The position numbers were made by a program, and so were the translations under genes. The notes beneath the pieces are model-generated. The model made no database searches and had not been told where the DNA came from. It worked only from the letters and a program-made list of their open reading frames with translations. DNA of 64,000 nucleotides from Stutzerimonas frequens (GTDB lineage: Bacteria; Pseudomonadota; Gammaproteobacteria; Pseudomonadales; Pseudomonadaceae), in assembly GCF_024448335.1 (NCBI RefSeq), contig NZ_JAMOHM010000006.1:1-64000 (forward strand), given 5' to 3'. Shown piece by piece: positions 36,293 to 45,085 of this stretch. Numbering within the stretch: the first letter of the stretch is position 1; every line of letters begins with the position of its first letter.

Positions 36293-37135
36293 TCACGCCA
36301 AACTTCCATCGCGGAAATCTCGCAGCGCCTGCTCGATCTCCTCGCGGCTGTTCATCACGAAAGGGCCGTACTGCACGATGGGTTCGCCCAAGGGGCGTCC
36401 GGCCAATAGCAGCACTCGCGTGTCCGACCCGCTGTGCAACCGCAGCTCGCCATGCTCGGACAGGCGCGCCAGCTGACCCTTGGCCAACGTTTGTTCGCCA
36501 ACGCGCAGCGCACCCTCGTAGACGTAAAGCAGCAGCCGATGGCCTTCCGGCACCTGCGGGCTGAGACCGCTACCGGCCGGCAGATGCAGATCAAAAAGCT
36601 GCGGCTCGGTATCCGGACGCTGCACGACGCCCGGCTGCTCGATGCCGTCGCCCTTCAGCGTGCCGGCGATGACTTTCGCCTGTACGCCACCTGGCAGCGT
36701 CAGCTGTGGAATTTCCGCCGGTGCGAAGTCACGGTAGCCCGGCTCGCCGAGCTTGGCGTGGGCGGGCAGGTTCAGCCACAGCTGGAAGCCGCGCATGAGG
36801 CCTTGCTCCTGCTCCGGCATTTCGCTGTGGATTACACCGCGCGCTGCGGTCATCCACTGCACGCCGCCACTTTCCAGCCGCCCGACATTGCCCATGTGAT
36901 CCTCGTGACGCATGCGCCCCTCGAGCATATAGGTGATGGTTTCGAAGCCGCGGTGCGGATGTGGCGGAAAGCCGGCGATGTACTCGTCGGGATCGTTGGA
37001 GCCGAACTCGTCGAGCATCAGGAACGGATCGAAGCGTTCCGGCGCGGCGCCGCCAAATACGCGCGTGAGACTGACGCCGGCGCCATCGGAAGTCGGGCGG
37101 CCGGTGGTGATGGAAAGGATTTCACGCTGGGACAT
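36293..37135 (-). CDS. Pirin-family bicupin protein
   Basis: 280 residues with two cupin domains. The N-terminal pirin motif has metal ligands in PHPHRGFETITYMLEG and HSEMPEQEQG (about 57-115). The family includes quercetin-2,3-dioxygenases and redox-linked regulators; which applies is unknown. GAGAGG precedes the ATG. Cytosolic. Confidence 0.9.
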   Translation of the reverse strand: MSQREILSITTGRPTSDGAGVSLTRVFGGAAPERFDPFLMLDEFGSNDPDEYIAGFPPHPHRGFETITYMLEGRMRHEDHMGNVGRLESGGVQWMTAARGVIHSEMPEQEQGLMRGFQLWLNLPAHAKLGEPGYRDFAPAEIPQLTLPGGVQAKVIAGTLKGDGIEQPGVVQRPDTEPQLFDLHLPAGSGLSPQVPEGHRLLLYVYEGALRVGEQTLAKGQLARLSEHGELRLHSGSDTRVLLLAGRPLGEPIVQYGPFVMNSREEIEQALRDFRDGSLA

Positions 37136-37229
37136 ATCGAATGCCTCTCGGTCTGGAATGTCTCCAGCGTAAACGTACGGCTTCGATTAACGGTTGCGCA
37201 TTATCGCTATAACCAATCAATTAGTTGGA

Positions 37230-37997
37230 TCATTCCTCCACCATCAGATCCCGCGCACGGCTATACACATAGCGCACCTTCTCGTACTCGAACGGCGAGT
37301 TGAGCTGGCCGTAACGGAAGCTGGTGACGTGGCGGGCGTTGATGGCGCGCAACGCGGTCAGGCTCAACTCGCCACCGGTGGTCTCGGCGTACTGGAGGAA
37401 ATCGACCTGTCGCTCGACGGCGAAATCGGTGACGCGGCCGGTGGCATCGCGCAGGTTGGAGGGGCCGAGAGCCGGAATGATCAGGTAGGGCCCCTGGGGA
37501 ACGCCCCAATACCCGAGTGTCTGGCCGAAGTCCTCGCTCTGGCGCACCAGACCCATGCGCGTGGCCGGGTCCCAGAGTCCGCCGACGCCCAGAATGCTGT
37601 TGAACAGAAAGCGGGCGGTGGCATTCGCCGCACGCTGTCCCTTGAGCTGCGCGACGCTGTTGAACAGCGTCGGAATCTCCCCGAGGTTGGCGAAGAAGTT
37701 GCTCACGCCGGTGCGCACCGGTTGCGGCGTGACATAGCGATAGCCTCGCACCACCGGCAGCATCACCCATTGATCGAGCCGGTAGTTGAAGTGGTAGATG
37801 CGCCGGTTGACCGATTCGAACGGGTCGTAGACGTCCAGCGCCTGAAAGGTAGCGCGCTCGAACTCACGTTGGTCCAGCCCCGGATTGAACTCCAGGTTGC
37901 GTAACGGATGGGTGAAACCATCCTCGTCGACCGCCGGTGTGTCGGCGAAGGCCAGACCACTGAGCAGCAGCAGTGGCAACAGCATTCCTTTAGCCAC
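37230..37997 (-). CDS. MlaA/VacJ-family lipid-asymmetry protein without lipobox
   Basis: 255 residues. VacJ/MlaA domain (about 45-240) with YDPFESVNRRIYHFNY, the family hallmark, and LGYWGVPQGPYLIIPALGPS. Family members remove phospholipids from the outer leaflet of the outer membrane. The signal peptide (LLLLSGLAFADT) lacks the Cys of a lipobox, so the mature protein may be soluble in the periplasm. The start used is GTG at 37997, which overlaps the upstream hydrolase by eight bases; ATG at 37985 is the alternative. It is probably a paralogue of the main MlaA. Confidence 0.88.
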   Translation of the reverse strand: MAKGMLLPLLLLSGLAFADTPAVDEDGFTHPLRNLEFNPGLDQREFERATFQALDVYDPFESVNRRIYHFNYRLDQWVMLPVVRGYRYVTPQPVRTGVSNFFANLGEIPTLFNSVAQLKGQRAANATARFLFNSILGVGGLWDPATRMGLVRQSEDFGQTLGYWGVPQGPYLIIPALGPSNLRDATGRVTDFAVERQVDFLQYAETTGGELSLTALRAINARHVTSFRYGQLNSPFEYEKVRYVYSRARDLMVEE

Positions 37998-39282
37998 GGA
38001 AGAACTCCAGCATGTGTCGGGCGTTGACGCGGTAGGTGAGATTGCCGCAGTGGCCGCCGCGCGGGTACAGCGTCAGACGGTCGCCGAAGGTGCGGCGCAG
38101 GAAGCCGATATCACCGGCACCGAGGATCAGGTCGTCTGCATTGTGCATGACCGCGATCTTCAGGCTCTGGCGCAGATAATCCTCGAGGGCGTAAAGGCTG
38201 ACCTGCTGGATCAGCTGCGGCAGGCTGCCGCCGTCGTGCTGCGCCCGCCACATGGGGATCAGCTGCTCAGTGATGTAGCAGTCGAAATCGCAGAGCAGGG
38301 CGCGCTTGAAGAATGGCTCCAGACGCGTGCCCTCGTTGATCGGATAGTCCTGCGGCACGATCAGCCCGCGACGGTTGATCAGGTCCGAGGTGAAGTTGAT
38401 GTCGGCGGCGGAAAAACGGAACACCGAGCCGATCAGCATGGCCATCTGCTCGTCGCTGAGCTTCAGCGCCGACTGCTGGAAGTCGTAGAGCATCGCCTCG
38501 TCGAGGTCGATGTAGCCGCGCTGCTGGTAGTAGCGGGTGAGCTTTTCCAGCACCACCTCATAGAAGGTGGTGTGGTCGTCGATGCCTTCGACGCGGGTCT
38601 GCACCAATTTGTCCAGGTTGCCGACCGAGGTGTAGAGGTTCACCGGCGGGTTGAGCAGCAGCACGCGCTTGAAGTTGAAGCTGCGGCGGGTTTCGTCCAG
38701 CTGGCTGACGAACGCGGCGTTCAGCGCGCCGAGGCTGTAGCCGGTGAGGTGGAACTCGGTGACCGGCAGCTTATGGTGCCTGGCGCGAATGGCCTGCATG
38801 ACCCGATAGAGATCCTTGGCATCGTCGGCACTGATGCCCGGTGTGGCATAGCGCGAGGCAGCGGACATGAAGTCGTAGCTGGTCGGTGAAGACAGCTGCA
38901 CCACGTGGTAGCCGGCGCCGTAGAACAGCCGCTTGAGGGCCTCGGTCTTGCCCGCCGAGTAATGCGCACCGGTGCCGGAAATGATGAAGATCAGCGGCGC
39001 CGGCCCGCGCTGGCGTGCCAGGCGATAGCGCAGCTGTTTGACCGGCCAGAAGTTGTCCGGCAGGGTGAATTCGCGCTCCGGCCGCAGACGCAGGCTGTAG
39101 TCAGCCTGGTCGATGGCGTCGTCACTGGGAACCTCTGCGCGCAATGCGCTCGGCGTGCCGGCGATGGTCGCCTCGAAAGGGTTGCCCAGGGGGTAGCCGT
39201 ACTCTTCGACGCTGAGATCGGCCGCATGCAGCGGCGTAACGATCAGAGCGAGCAGGGTGGTCAGGCACAACAACAGCTGCAT
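37990..39282 (-). CDS. Exported alpha/beta-hydrolase-like protein
   Basis: 430 residues. Signal peptide (about 1-21, ending LHA) is followed by an alpha/beta-hydrolase fold. FIISGTGAHYSAGKT is the oxyanion region, GYSLGALNA holds the nucleophile Ser, and a late LYPRGGHCGNL supplies the likely His. GGAG precedes the ATG at 39282; the upstream ATG at 39306 has no such site. The gene overlaps the MlaA-like gene by eight bases, so both are co-translated. A periplasmic esterase or lipase acting with the lipid-transfer partner is inference. Confidence 0.8.
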   Translation of the reverse strand: MQLLLCLTTLLALIVTPLHAADLSVEEYGYPLGNPFEATIAGTPSALRAEVPSDDAIDQADYSLRLRPEREFTLPDNFWPVKQLRYRLARQRGPAPLIFIISGTGAHYSAGKTEALKRLFYGAGYHVVQLSSPTSYDFMSAASRYATPGISADDAKDLYRVMQAIRARHHKLPVTEFHLTGYSLGALNAAFVSQLDETRRSFNFKRVLLLNPPVNLYTSVGNLDKLVQTRVEGIDDHTTFYEVVLEKLTRYYQQRGYIDLDEAMLYDFQQSALKLSDEQMAMLIGSVFRFSAADINFTSDLINRRGLIVPQDYPINEGTRLEPFFKRALLCDFDCYITEQLIPMWRAQHDGGSLPQLIQQVSLYALEDYLRQSLKIAVMHNADDLILGAGDIGFLRRTFGDRLTLYPRGGHCGNLTYRVNARHMLEFFRG

Positions 39283-39500
39283 GGTGTATCTCCGTAGCCA
39301 GGCCATCGCGGCCTGTAGCGAGGCGGCAACCGATGCATCGTGCCGCCTGTCCCATCAGAACTGCATTGGCAGCGCAGAGCAAGCCAACATCACTATGGCA
39401 GCAGCGCGGGGAATTCGATCCCTTGTGCGGGAATGGAAAATGTCGACGACCGACGGTCGCTGGCGAACCGCCGGGCTAAGTGGCTCGTCTGCCGCGGTCA

Positions 39501-39722
39501 TCACGCCTGATGATGCAGCCAGGCATGCTTAGGAATCGCTGCGCTGCGTCTACTGCGTTCGAATCGCTGCCAGACCTTCTCGTGGAAGTAGAAACCTACT
39601 GAATTGCACAGCGGCTCGATGGCGGCGACCAGTCCGCCGATGGCGATGCTGCCGGTCAGCGCGTAGGTCACCGAAAAGGCGATGCAGAAATGCATCAGGG
39701 TGAACGTCACGGTCTTGAGCAT
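39501..39722 (-). CDS. DUF2061 membrane protein
   Basis: 73 residues with two membrane helices (about 3-40) forming a DUF2061 domain: LMHFCIAFSVTYALTGSIAIGGLVAAIEP, then NSVGFYFHEKVWQR. AAGGAGA precedes the ATG at 39722. Function unknown. Located between the hydrolase gene and the acetate-uptake genes, as in P. aeruginosa. Confidence 0.82.
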   Translation of the reverse strand: MLKTVTFTLMHFCIAFSVTYALTGSIAIGGLVAAIEPLCNSVGFYFHEKVWQRFERSRRSAAIPKHAWLHHQA

Positions 39723-39918
39723 GGCCTGTCTCCTTGTGCAGTCGAGAATCGTTCTCGCGACAAGGAGAGTCTGGTCCAGGTCGAGCAATGTCTGAAATCA
39801 ACGTTCTGCATGTGCGACATAGCGCCACACTATTTGTGTTTGGAATTGTTGCCAGGCGCCTATTCGCGCGGTTCGAGGGCTCTATGTCGGGCCTTTCGCA
39901 AGCCGCATTCAGACCAAA

Positions 39919-39939
39919 GTCGGGTGGCGTTCGCCCGAC
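39919..39939. other. REP-like hairpin upstream of the acetate-uptake operon
   Basis: Stem gtcgggtg/cgcccgac (8 bp, one G-U) with a 5-base loop, about 60 bases before the DUF485 gene. It resembles short dispersed Pseudomonas palindromes but no second copy is seen in this window. Confidence 0.4.
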
Positions 39940-40001
39940 CCACGCCTAAAGTAGCCGCCCCTGCTCCCACCGGGGGGTAGCGACCGTGGAGACAGATTCC
40001 A

Positions 40002-40316
40002 ATGCACAATGAAAATGTTTACCGGCAGATATATGCCAATCCGCGTTTCCAGGAGCTGGTGGCCAAGCGCGGGCGTTTCGCCTGGCTGCTGTCGGCCGTC
40101 ATGCTCAGCGCCTACCTGGCGTTCATCCTGTTGATCGCCTTCGAGCCGAAGATCCTCGGCATTCCGCTGTCCGCCAATACCGTGACCACCTGGGGCATTC
40201 CGGTGGGCGTCGGAGTGATCTTCATGGCGTTCATCCTGACCGGTGTCTATGTGCAGCGTGCCAACGGTGAGTTCGATCGCATCAACCAGGAAATCCTCAA
40301 CGAGGCACAGAAATAA
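40002..40316 (+). CDS. DUF485 membrane protein (YjcH type) of acetate uptake
   Basis: 104 residues with two membrane helices (about 27-48 and 62-88) and the conserved N-terminal [19 protein letters not shown]. YjcH-type proteins are encoded with acetate permeases; their role is not settled. The TAA stop overlaps the actP ATG by one base (TAATG), so the pair is coupled. Confidence 0.9.
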   Translation: MHNENVYRQIYANPRFQELVAKRGRFAWLLSAVMLSAYLAFILLIAFEPKILGIPLSANTVTTWGIPVGVGVIFMAFILTGVYVQRANGEFDRINQEILNEAQK

Positions 40317-41971
40317 TGATCCTGCGTTTCCTGATGACTGCCCTGCTGTTGGCAGTCTCGCCCGCGCTGCTCGCCGATGCCATTACCGGCGAAGTCCAGA
40401 AACAGGCCACCAACTACACCGCCATCATCATGTTCGTGGTGTTCATCGTGTTCACCATGGGCATCACCAAGTGGGCGGCCAAGCGCAACACCTCGACCGC
40501 TGACTACTACACCGCCGGCGGCAGCATCACCGGCTTCCAGAATGGTTTGGCAATTGCCGGCGACTTCATGTCGGCGGCGTCCTTCCTGGGCATCTCCGCG
40601 CTGGTCTACACCAGCGGCTATGACGGCCTGATCTACTCCATCGGCTTCCTCGTCGGTTGGCCGATCATCCTGTTCCTGATGGCTGAACGCCTGCGCAACC
40701 TGGGCAAGTTCACCTTCTCCGACGTGGCGTCCTATCGCCTCGGCCAGACGCAGATCCGTCTGCTCTCGGCATTCGGCTCGCTGATCGTGGTGGCCTTCTA
40801 CCTGATCGCGCAGATGGTCGGTGCCGGCAAGCTGATCCAGCTGCTGTTCGGCCTGGACTACTACGTGGCTGTGGTGCTGGTCGGTGTGCTGATGGTCATG
40901 TACGTGCTGTTCGGCGGTATGCTGGCGACCACCTGGGTACAGATCATCAAGGCGGTGCTGCTGCTGTCGGGCGCCAGTTTCATGGCCATCATGGTGATGA
41001 AGACGGTCGGCTTCGATTTTGGCAGCCTGTTCGCCGAGGCGGTGAAGATTCACGACAAGGGCGCGCAGATCATGAGCCCGGGCGGCCTGGTCTCCGACCC
41101 GATCTCGGCGATCTCCCTGGGCCTGGCGCTGATGTTCGGTACCGCCGGCCTGCCGCACATCCTGATGCGCTTCTTCACCGTGTCCGACGCCAAGGAAGCG
41201 CGCAAGAGCGTGTTCTACGCCACCGGCTTCATCGGCTACTTCTACATCCTGACCTTCATCATCGGCTTCGGCGCGATCCTGCTGGTCAGCACCAACCCGG
41301 ACTTCAAGGACGTGACCGGTGCCATCGTCGGCGGCACCAACATGGTCGCCATCCACCTGGCCAGCGCCGTGGGCGGCAACCTGTTCCTCGGCTTCATCTC
41401 CGCGGTCGCCTTCGCCACCATCCTCGCGGTAGTGGCCGGCCTGACCCTGGCTGGTGCCTCGGCGGTTTCCCATGACCTCTATGCCTGCGTGATCAAGCAG
41501 GGCAAGGCGCGGGAAGAGGACGAGATGCGTGTGACCAAGCTGACCACCCTGACCCTGGGCGTGGTGGCGATCCTGCTCGGCATCATCTTCGAGAAGCAGA
41601 ACATCGCCTTCATGGTCGGCCTGGCGTTCTCCATCGCCGCCAGCTGCAACTTCCCGGTGTTGTTCCTTTCCATGTACTGGAAGGGACTGAGCACCCGAGG
41701 GGCGCTGTTCGGCGGTGCGCTGGGTCTGATCACTGCGCTGGTGCTGACCATTATCAGCCCGACCGTATGGGTCGACGTGTTCGGTTATGCCGAGGCGATC
41801 TTCCCCTACAAGTACCCGGCGCTGTTCTCCATGGTCGCCGCCTTCGTCGGCATCTGGTTCTTCTCGGTCACCGATAAGTCCAAGCGGGCAGGGGAGGAGC
41901 GCGAGCGCTTCTTCGCCCAGTTCGTCCGCTCGCAGACTGGTCTGGGCGCAACCGGCGCCGTCGCTCACTAA
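40316..41971 (+). CDS. actP: Cation/acetate symporter ActP
   Basis: 551 residues, sodium:solute symporter family. A short signal-like hydrophobic start is followed by about 13 membrane helices; [31 protein letters not shown] near the N-terminus is the ActP signature. It takes up acetate and other short carboxylates with cations. In Pseudomonas such operons are controlled by two-component systems (CrbSR/MxtR-ErdR); no binding site was identified here. A strong terminator follows. Confidence 0.95.
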   Translation: MILRFLMTALLLAVSPALLADAITGEVQKQATNYTAIIMFVVFIVFTMGITKWAAKRNTSTADYYTAGGSITGFQNGLAIAGDFMSAASFLGISALVYTSGYDGLIYSIGFLVGWPIILFLMAERLRNLGKFTFSDVASYRLGQTQIRLLSAFGSLIVVAFYLIAQMVGAGKLIQLLFGLDYYVAVVLVGVLMVMYVLFGGMLATTWVQIIKAVLLLSGASFMAIMVMKTVGFDFGSLFAEAVKIHDKGAQIMSPGGLVSDPISAISLGLALMFGTAGLPHILMRFFTVSDAKEARKSVFYATGFIGYFYILTFIIGFGAILLVSTNPDFKDVTGAIVGGTNMVAIHLASAVGGNLFLGFISAVAFATILAVVAGLTLAGASAVSHDLYACVIKQGKAREEDEMRVTKLTTLTLGVVAILLGIIFEKQNIAFMVGLAFSIAASCNFPVLFLSMYWKGLSTRGALFGGALGLITALVLTIISPTVWVDVFGYAEAIFPYKYPALFSMVAAFVGIWFFSVTDKSKRAGEERERFFAQFVRSQTGLGATGAVAH

Positions 41972-41990
41972 GGCGAACGCTAGTAGGAAA

Positions 41991-42016
41991 AGGGCAGCCC
42001 TCGGGCTGCCCTTTTT
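41991..42016 (+). terminator. Terminator of the actP operon
   Basis: G/C-rich stem gggcagccc/ggctgccc with a very short loop, followed by TTTTT at 42012-42016. It is located 15-20 bases after the actP stop. Confidence 0.92.
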
Positions 42017-42206
42017 CGTTCTCGGTGAAGACTCGAGGGCTGCAACAGCCCCATCCTGCGCCCATAGTGCCTGCCTGGAACCGCGCGGTCAGCCCCATGA
42101 GCCAAGGGTTTGCAAGGGGCATTCATCAATCTGATGGATGCCAGTGCGCCCTCGTGCATTCGCTAGACTCGCTGCCACTACCCGAACAACAAAAGGCAGT
42201 AGAACG

Positions 42207-43016
42207 ATGCACAATCGCATGATGATCACAGGCGCCGGTTCTGGACTCGGGCGGGAAATCGCCCTGCGCTGGGCACGTGATGGCTGGCAGCTGGCGCTTT
42301 CCGACGTCAATGTAGCTGGTTTGACGGAAACCCTGAAAATGGTTCGCGAGGCGGGTGGCGATGGCTTCACCATGCGCTGTGACGTGCGTGACTACAGCCA
42401 GCTGATCGCCTTCGCCCAGGCCTGCGAGGAGAAGCTCGGCGGCATCGATATCGTGGTCAACAACGCCGGCGTGGCATCGGGCGGCTTCTTCGACGAGCTG
42501 TCGCTGGAGGACTGGGACTGGCAGATCGCGATCAACCTGATGGGCGTGGTCAAGGGCTGCAAGGCGTTCCTTCCGCTGGTGCAGAAGAGCAAGGGCAAGA
42601 TCATCAACATCGCCTCCATGGCGGCGCTGATGCAGGCGCCGGGCATGAGCAACTACAACGTGGCCAAAGCCGGCGTGGTGGCGCTCTCGGAAAGCCTGCT
42701 AGTCGAGCTGCGCCAGGCCGAGGTCGGCGTGCATGTGGTCTGCCCTTCGTTCTTCCAGACCAACCTGCTGGACTCCTTCCGCGGGCCGACGCCGAACGTC
42801 AAGGCGCAGATCGGCAAGTTGCTGGAATCCTCGCCAATCACCGCGGCGGACATCGCTGACTACATCCATCAGCAGGTTGCCAAGGGCGAGTTCATGATCC
42901 TGCCGCACGACGAAGGACGCATGGCCTGGAAGGTCAAGCAGCAGAATCCGCAGGCGATTTATGACGAGATGGCGCTGCTCGCCGAAAAGAAGCGGGCCAA
43001 GAGCAAGGCTGTCTGA
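42207..43016 (+). CDS. Short-chain dehydrogenase/reductase
   Basis: 269 residues. NAD(P)-binding TGAGSGLG (about 8-15), NNAG (about 88-91) and the catalytic Ser plus YNVAK pair (about 139-158). The enzyme is a cytosolic oxidoreductase with unknown substrate; the longer C-terminus (DEGRMAWKVKQQNPQ) is typical of SDRs acting on lipid-like substrates. A longer reading frame upstream lacks a Shine-Dalgarno. Confidence 0.88.
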   Translation: MHNRMMITGAGSGLGREIALRWARDGWQLALSDVNVAGLTETLKMVREAGGDGFTMRCDVRDYSQLIAFAQACEEKLGGIDIVVNNAGVASGGFFDELSLEDWDWQIAINLMGVVKGCKAFLPLVQKSKGKIINIASMAALMQAPGMSNYNVAKAGVVALSESLLVELRQAEVGVHVVCPSFFQTNLLDSFRGPTPNVKAQIGKLLESSPITAADIADYIHQQVAKGEFMILPHDEGRMAWKVKQQNPQAIYDEMALLAEKKRAKSKAV

Positions 43017-43103
43017 AACCGCCCGGCCGCTGTGGTTGCCTCCAGAGAGGGTCGGGAGTAGGGTTGCCTGTCCGGTTTCGTACCGTAACCCTATGGAACG
43101 CTT

Positions 43104-44261
43104 GTGAATTTCTCCTCCCGCGGACTGTTGATGCTGGCCTTGGTGCTGGCAGCGATCAACCTGCGCCCTGGCATCACCTCCTTCGCCCCGCTGATCGAAC
43201 GCATCGCCGAAGAGCTGGCCCTGTCCCGTGGCCTGATCAGCCTGACCACTGCCTTGCCGGTATTGCTGATGGGCCTGCTGGCGCCGCTGGCACCGCGGCT
43301 GGCGGTGCGCTTCGGGCTGGAGCGCAGCATTGCCCTGTGTCTTGGCCTGATCGCCGCGGCACTGGTGCTGCGTCTATTCGGCCACAATGCCGTGTTGCTG
43401 ATCGTCACTGCCGGCCTGGTCGGTGCCGGCATCGCCGTTGCCGGTCCGCTGCTGTCCGGCTTCATCAAACGCTACTTCCTCGAACGCATGGGCAAGGTCG
43501 CTGCCTGGTACTCGCTGAGCATGGCGGTGGGCGGGACCCTCGGCGTGGTGCTGACGGCGCCTGCGGCCCAGGTGCTGGGCGAGCGGTGGACGGCTGGCCT
43601 GGCGATCTGGGCGCTGCCGGCAGTGACGGCGCTGCTGATCTGGCTGCGTCTGCCCAATCAGCCGGAAGCCGCCAGTGAAAGCGCTGCCGGCCTGCCCTGG
43701 AAGGAGCCGCGGGCCTGGCTGCTGAGCATCTATTTCGCGCTGCAGGCCGGGCTGTTCTATGCGCTGGCCACCTGGCTGGTGGCGCGTTATCACGAGGTGG
43801 GCTACAGCCTGCTGCAAAGCAATGCGTTCTTCAGTGGCTTCATGCTCATCGGCCTGCCGAGCGCCTTCGCCATGCCCTGGCTGGCGCAGCGCCTGGGCAA
43901 CCGTCATCGCATCATGGCGACCTGCGGTGTGCTGGCGACGCTGTGCCTGGCGCTGATCGCGCTGCGACCCGGCTGGCAGCCGTTGGTGGTCTGCATGCTG
44001 CTGGGCGTTGCACTCAATGGCACCTTTTCCCTGGCGCTGATCTCGCCGATGTACGAAGCCGGTACGCCGCTGGCCGTCAGTCGGCTCACCGCGATGATGC
44101 TTTGCACCGGCTACTGCCTGGCCTGCCTGACCCCGGTGCTGGCCGGACTCGGCCGCGATCTGGCCGGGGACTACCGCATGCCGTTCCTGGTGCTGACCGG
44201 CATGGCGGCGTGCATGTCGCTGCTCGCGATGCGCCTGCGGCCGCGCCATGTCGAGCGCTGA
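43104..44261 (+). CDS. MFS transporter, CynX/NimT-like
   Basis: 385 residues with about 12 membrane helices. The first helix LVLAAINLRPGITSFAPL is typical of the cyanate/nitroimidazole-type group. GTG start at 43104. Substrate unknown; members export or import small anions or drugs. It stands alone between the SDR and a hypothetical gene. Confidence 0.87.
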   Translation: MNFSSRGLLMLALVLAAINLRPGITSFAPLIERIAEELALSRGLISLTTALPVLLMGLLAPLAPRLAVRFGLERSIALCLGLIAAALVLRLFGHNAVLLIVTAGLVGAGIAVAGPLLSGFIKRYFLERMGKVAAWYSLSMAVGGTLGVVLTAPAAQVLGERWTAGLAIWALPAVTALLIWLRLPNQPEAASESAAGLPWKEPRAWLLSIYFALQAGLFYALATWLVARYHEVGYSLLQSNAFFSGFMLIGLPSAFAMPWLAQRLGNRHRIMATCGVLATLCLALIALRPGWQPLVVCMLLGVALNGTFSLALISPMYEAGTPLAVSRLTAMMLCTGYCLACLTPVLAGLGRDLAGDYRMPFLVLTGMAACMSLLAMRLRPRHVER

Positions 44262-44373
44262 GTGGTCCTGCTGTGGCCTGCGTCACCGCTTGCCGTGCCG
44301 CGGATGACCGGCTCGCCATGCTGTGCTAGAAAGCTCGCCGTCCCTGTCCCAACCTAGCGCGCCGGAGTTCTGC

Positions 44374-44802
44374 TTGGAGTCTGAATCCATCGTTTATGGC
44401 TGTATCCGCGATTGGCCGTCCGCCGACCTCGAGCAGTGCCGCCAGCGCCGGGCGCACAATCTCGCCGCCGTGCAGGCGTTGCCGCAGGGTGAGGCCTGGC
44501 CGTTCATCGGCCGCGAGATGTTTTCCTTCTGCCGTGACGAGGACCTGGGCTTGTACCAGACCCAGGTGATCCATTTCGGCGCCAGCTATCGCGCAGTGGA
44601 GTACGAGTGGGCGCTGTGGGTGCAGCGTTTCGAGGCGCTGCTCAAGCAGCTCTACTGGACCAGCGCCGTGGTGCATCTGGAGACCGAACTCAATGGCACC
44701 CACACCTTTCGCTGGGAAACCGAAACGGGCAGTCACAGCCCGCAGCACAGCGATATGCGCATGCGGTGCGCCTGGGAGCGGGAAAGCGGGTTGCTCGGCT
44801 GA
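44374..44802 (+). CDS. Conserved hypothetical protein
   Basis: 142 residues from a TTG start at 44374 that has GGAG seven bases upstream; an in-frame GTG at 44323 gives a longer but less convincing N-terminus. Soluble and rich in aromatic residues (FSFCRDEDLGLYQTQVIHFG, YEWALWVQRFEALLKQLYW). I do not recognise a family, though similar proteins occur in Pseudomonas. No signal or membrane segment. Confidence 0.65.
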   Translation: MESESIVYGCIRDWPSADLEQCRQRRAHNLAAVQALPQGEAWPFIGREMFSFCRDEDLGLYQTQVIHFGASYRAVEYEWALWVQRFEALLKQLYWTSAVVHLETELNGTHTFRWETETGSHSPQHSDMRMRCAWERESGLLG

Positions 44803-44814
44803 TGCGCTGAGGCG

Positions 44815-45042
44815 TCAGTCCAGCCATTCCTTCGGCACGTCGCGCTTCAGTGCGAGCTGGCATTGCTGACTGTCAGCGTCGAAGACGATCACGGCTTCGC
44901 CCCTGTCCAGCGCGCGGCGGACCCGCGCGACCCGGGTGTCCAGCGGGGTTTCGTCGCCGTTGTCGGTGCCGTCACGGGTGACGAAGTCCTCGATCAGGCG
45001 GGTCAGGGTGTCCGATTCGAGCTGGTCGTGGGGTATGAGCAT
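44815..45042 (-). CDS. YheU-family (UPF0270) small protein
   Basis: 75 residues, full family length. Starts MLIPHDQLESDTLTRLIEDFVTRDGTD, the family hallmark; acidic and cytosolic. Function unknown. It is 43 bases downstream of the hybrid kinase on the same strand, as for P. aeruginosa PA3462/PA3463. Confidence 0.9.
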   Translation of the reverse strand: MLIPHDQLESDTLTRLIEDFVTRDGTDNGDETPLDTRVARVRRALDRGEAVIVFDADSQQCQLALKRDVPKEWLD

Positions 45043-45085
45043 GGGTCGTCTTCGTCGGCATCGGGCTGGCCACGAGGGATGCGGC

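Noticed and set aside
40247..41968. Long open frame on the - strand opposite actP
   Set aside because: The translation is Asp/Gln/His-rich low-complexity sequence mirroring membrane-helix codons of actP; no start signal.
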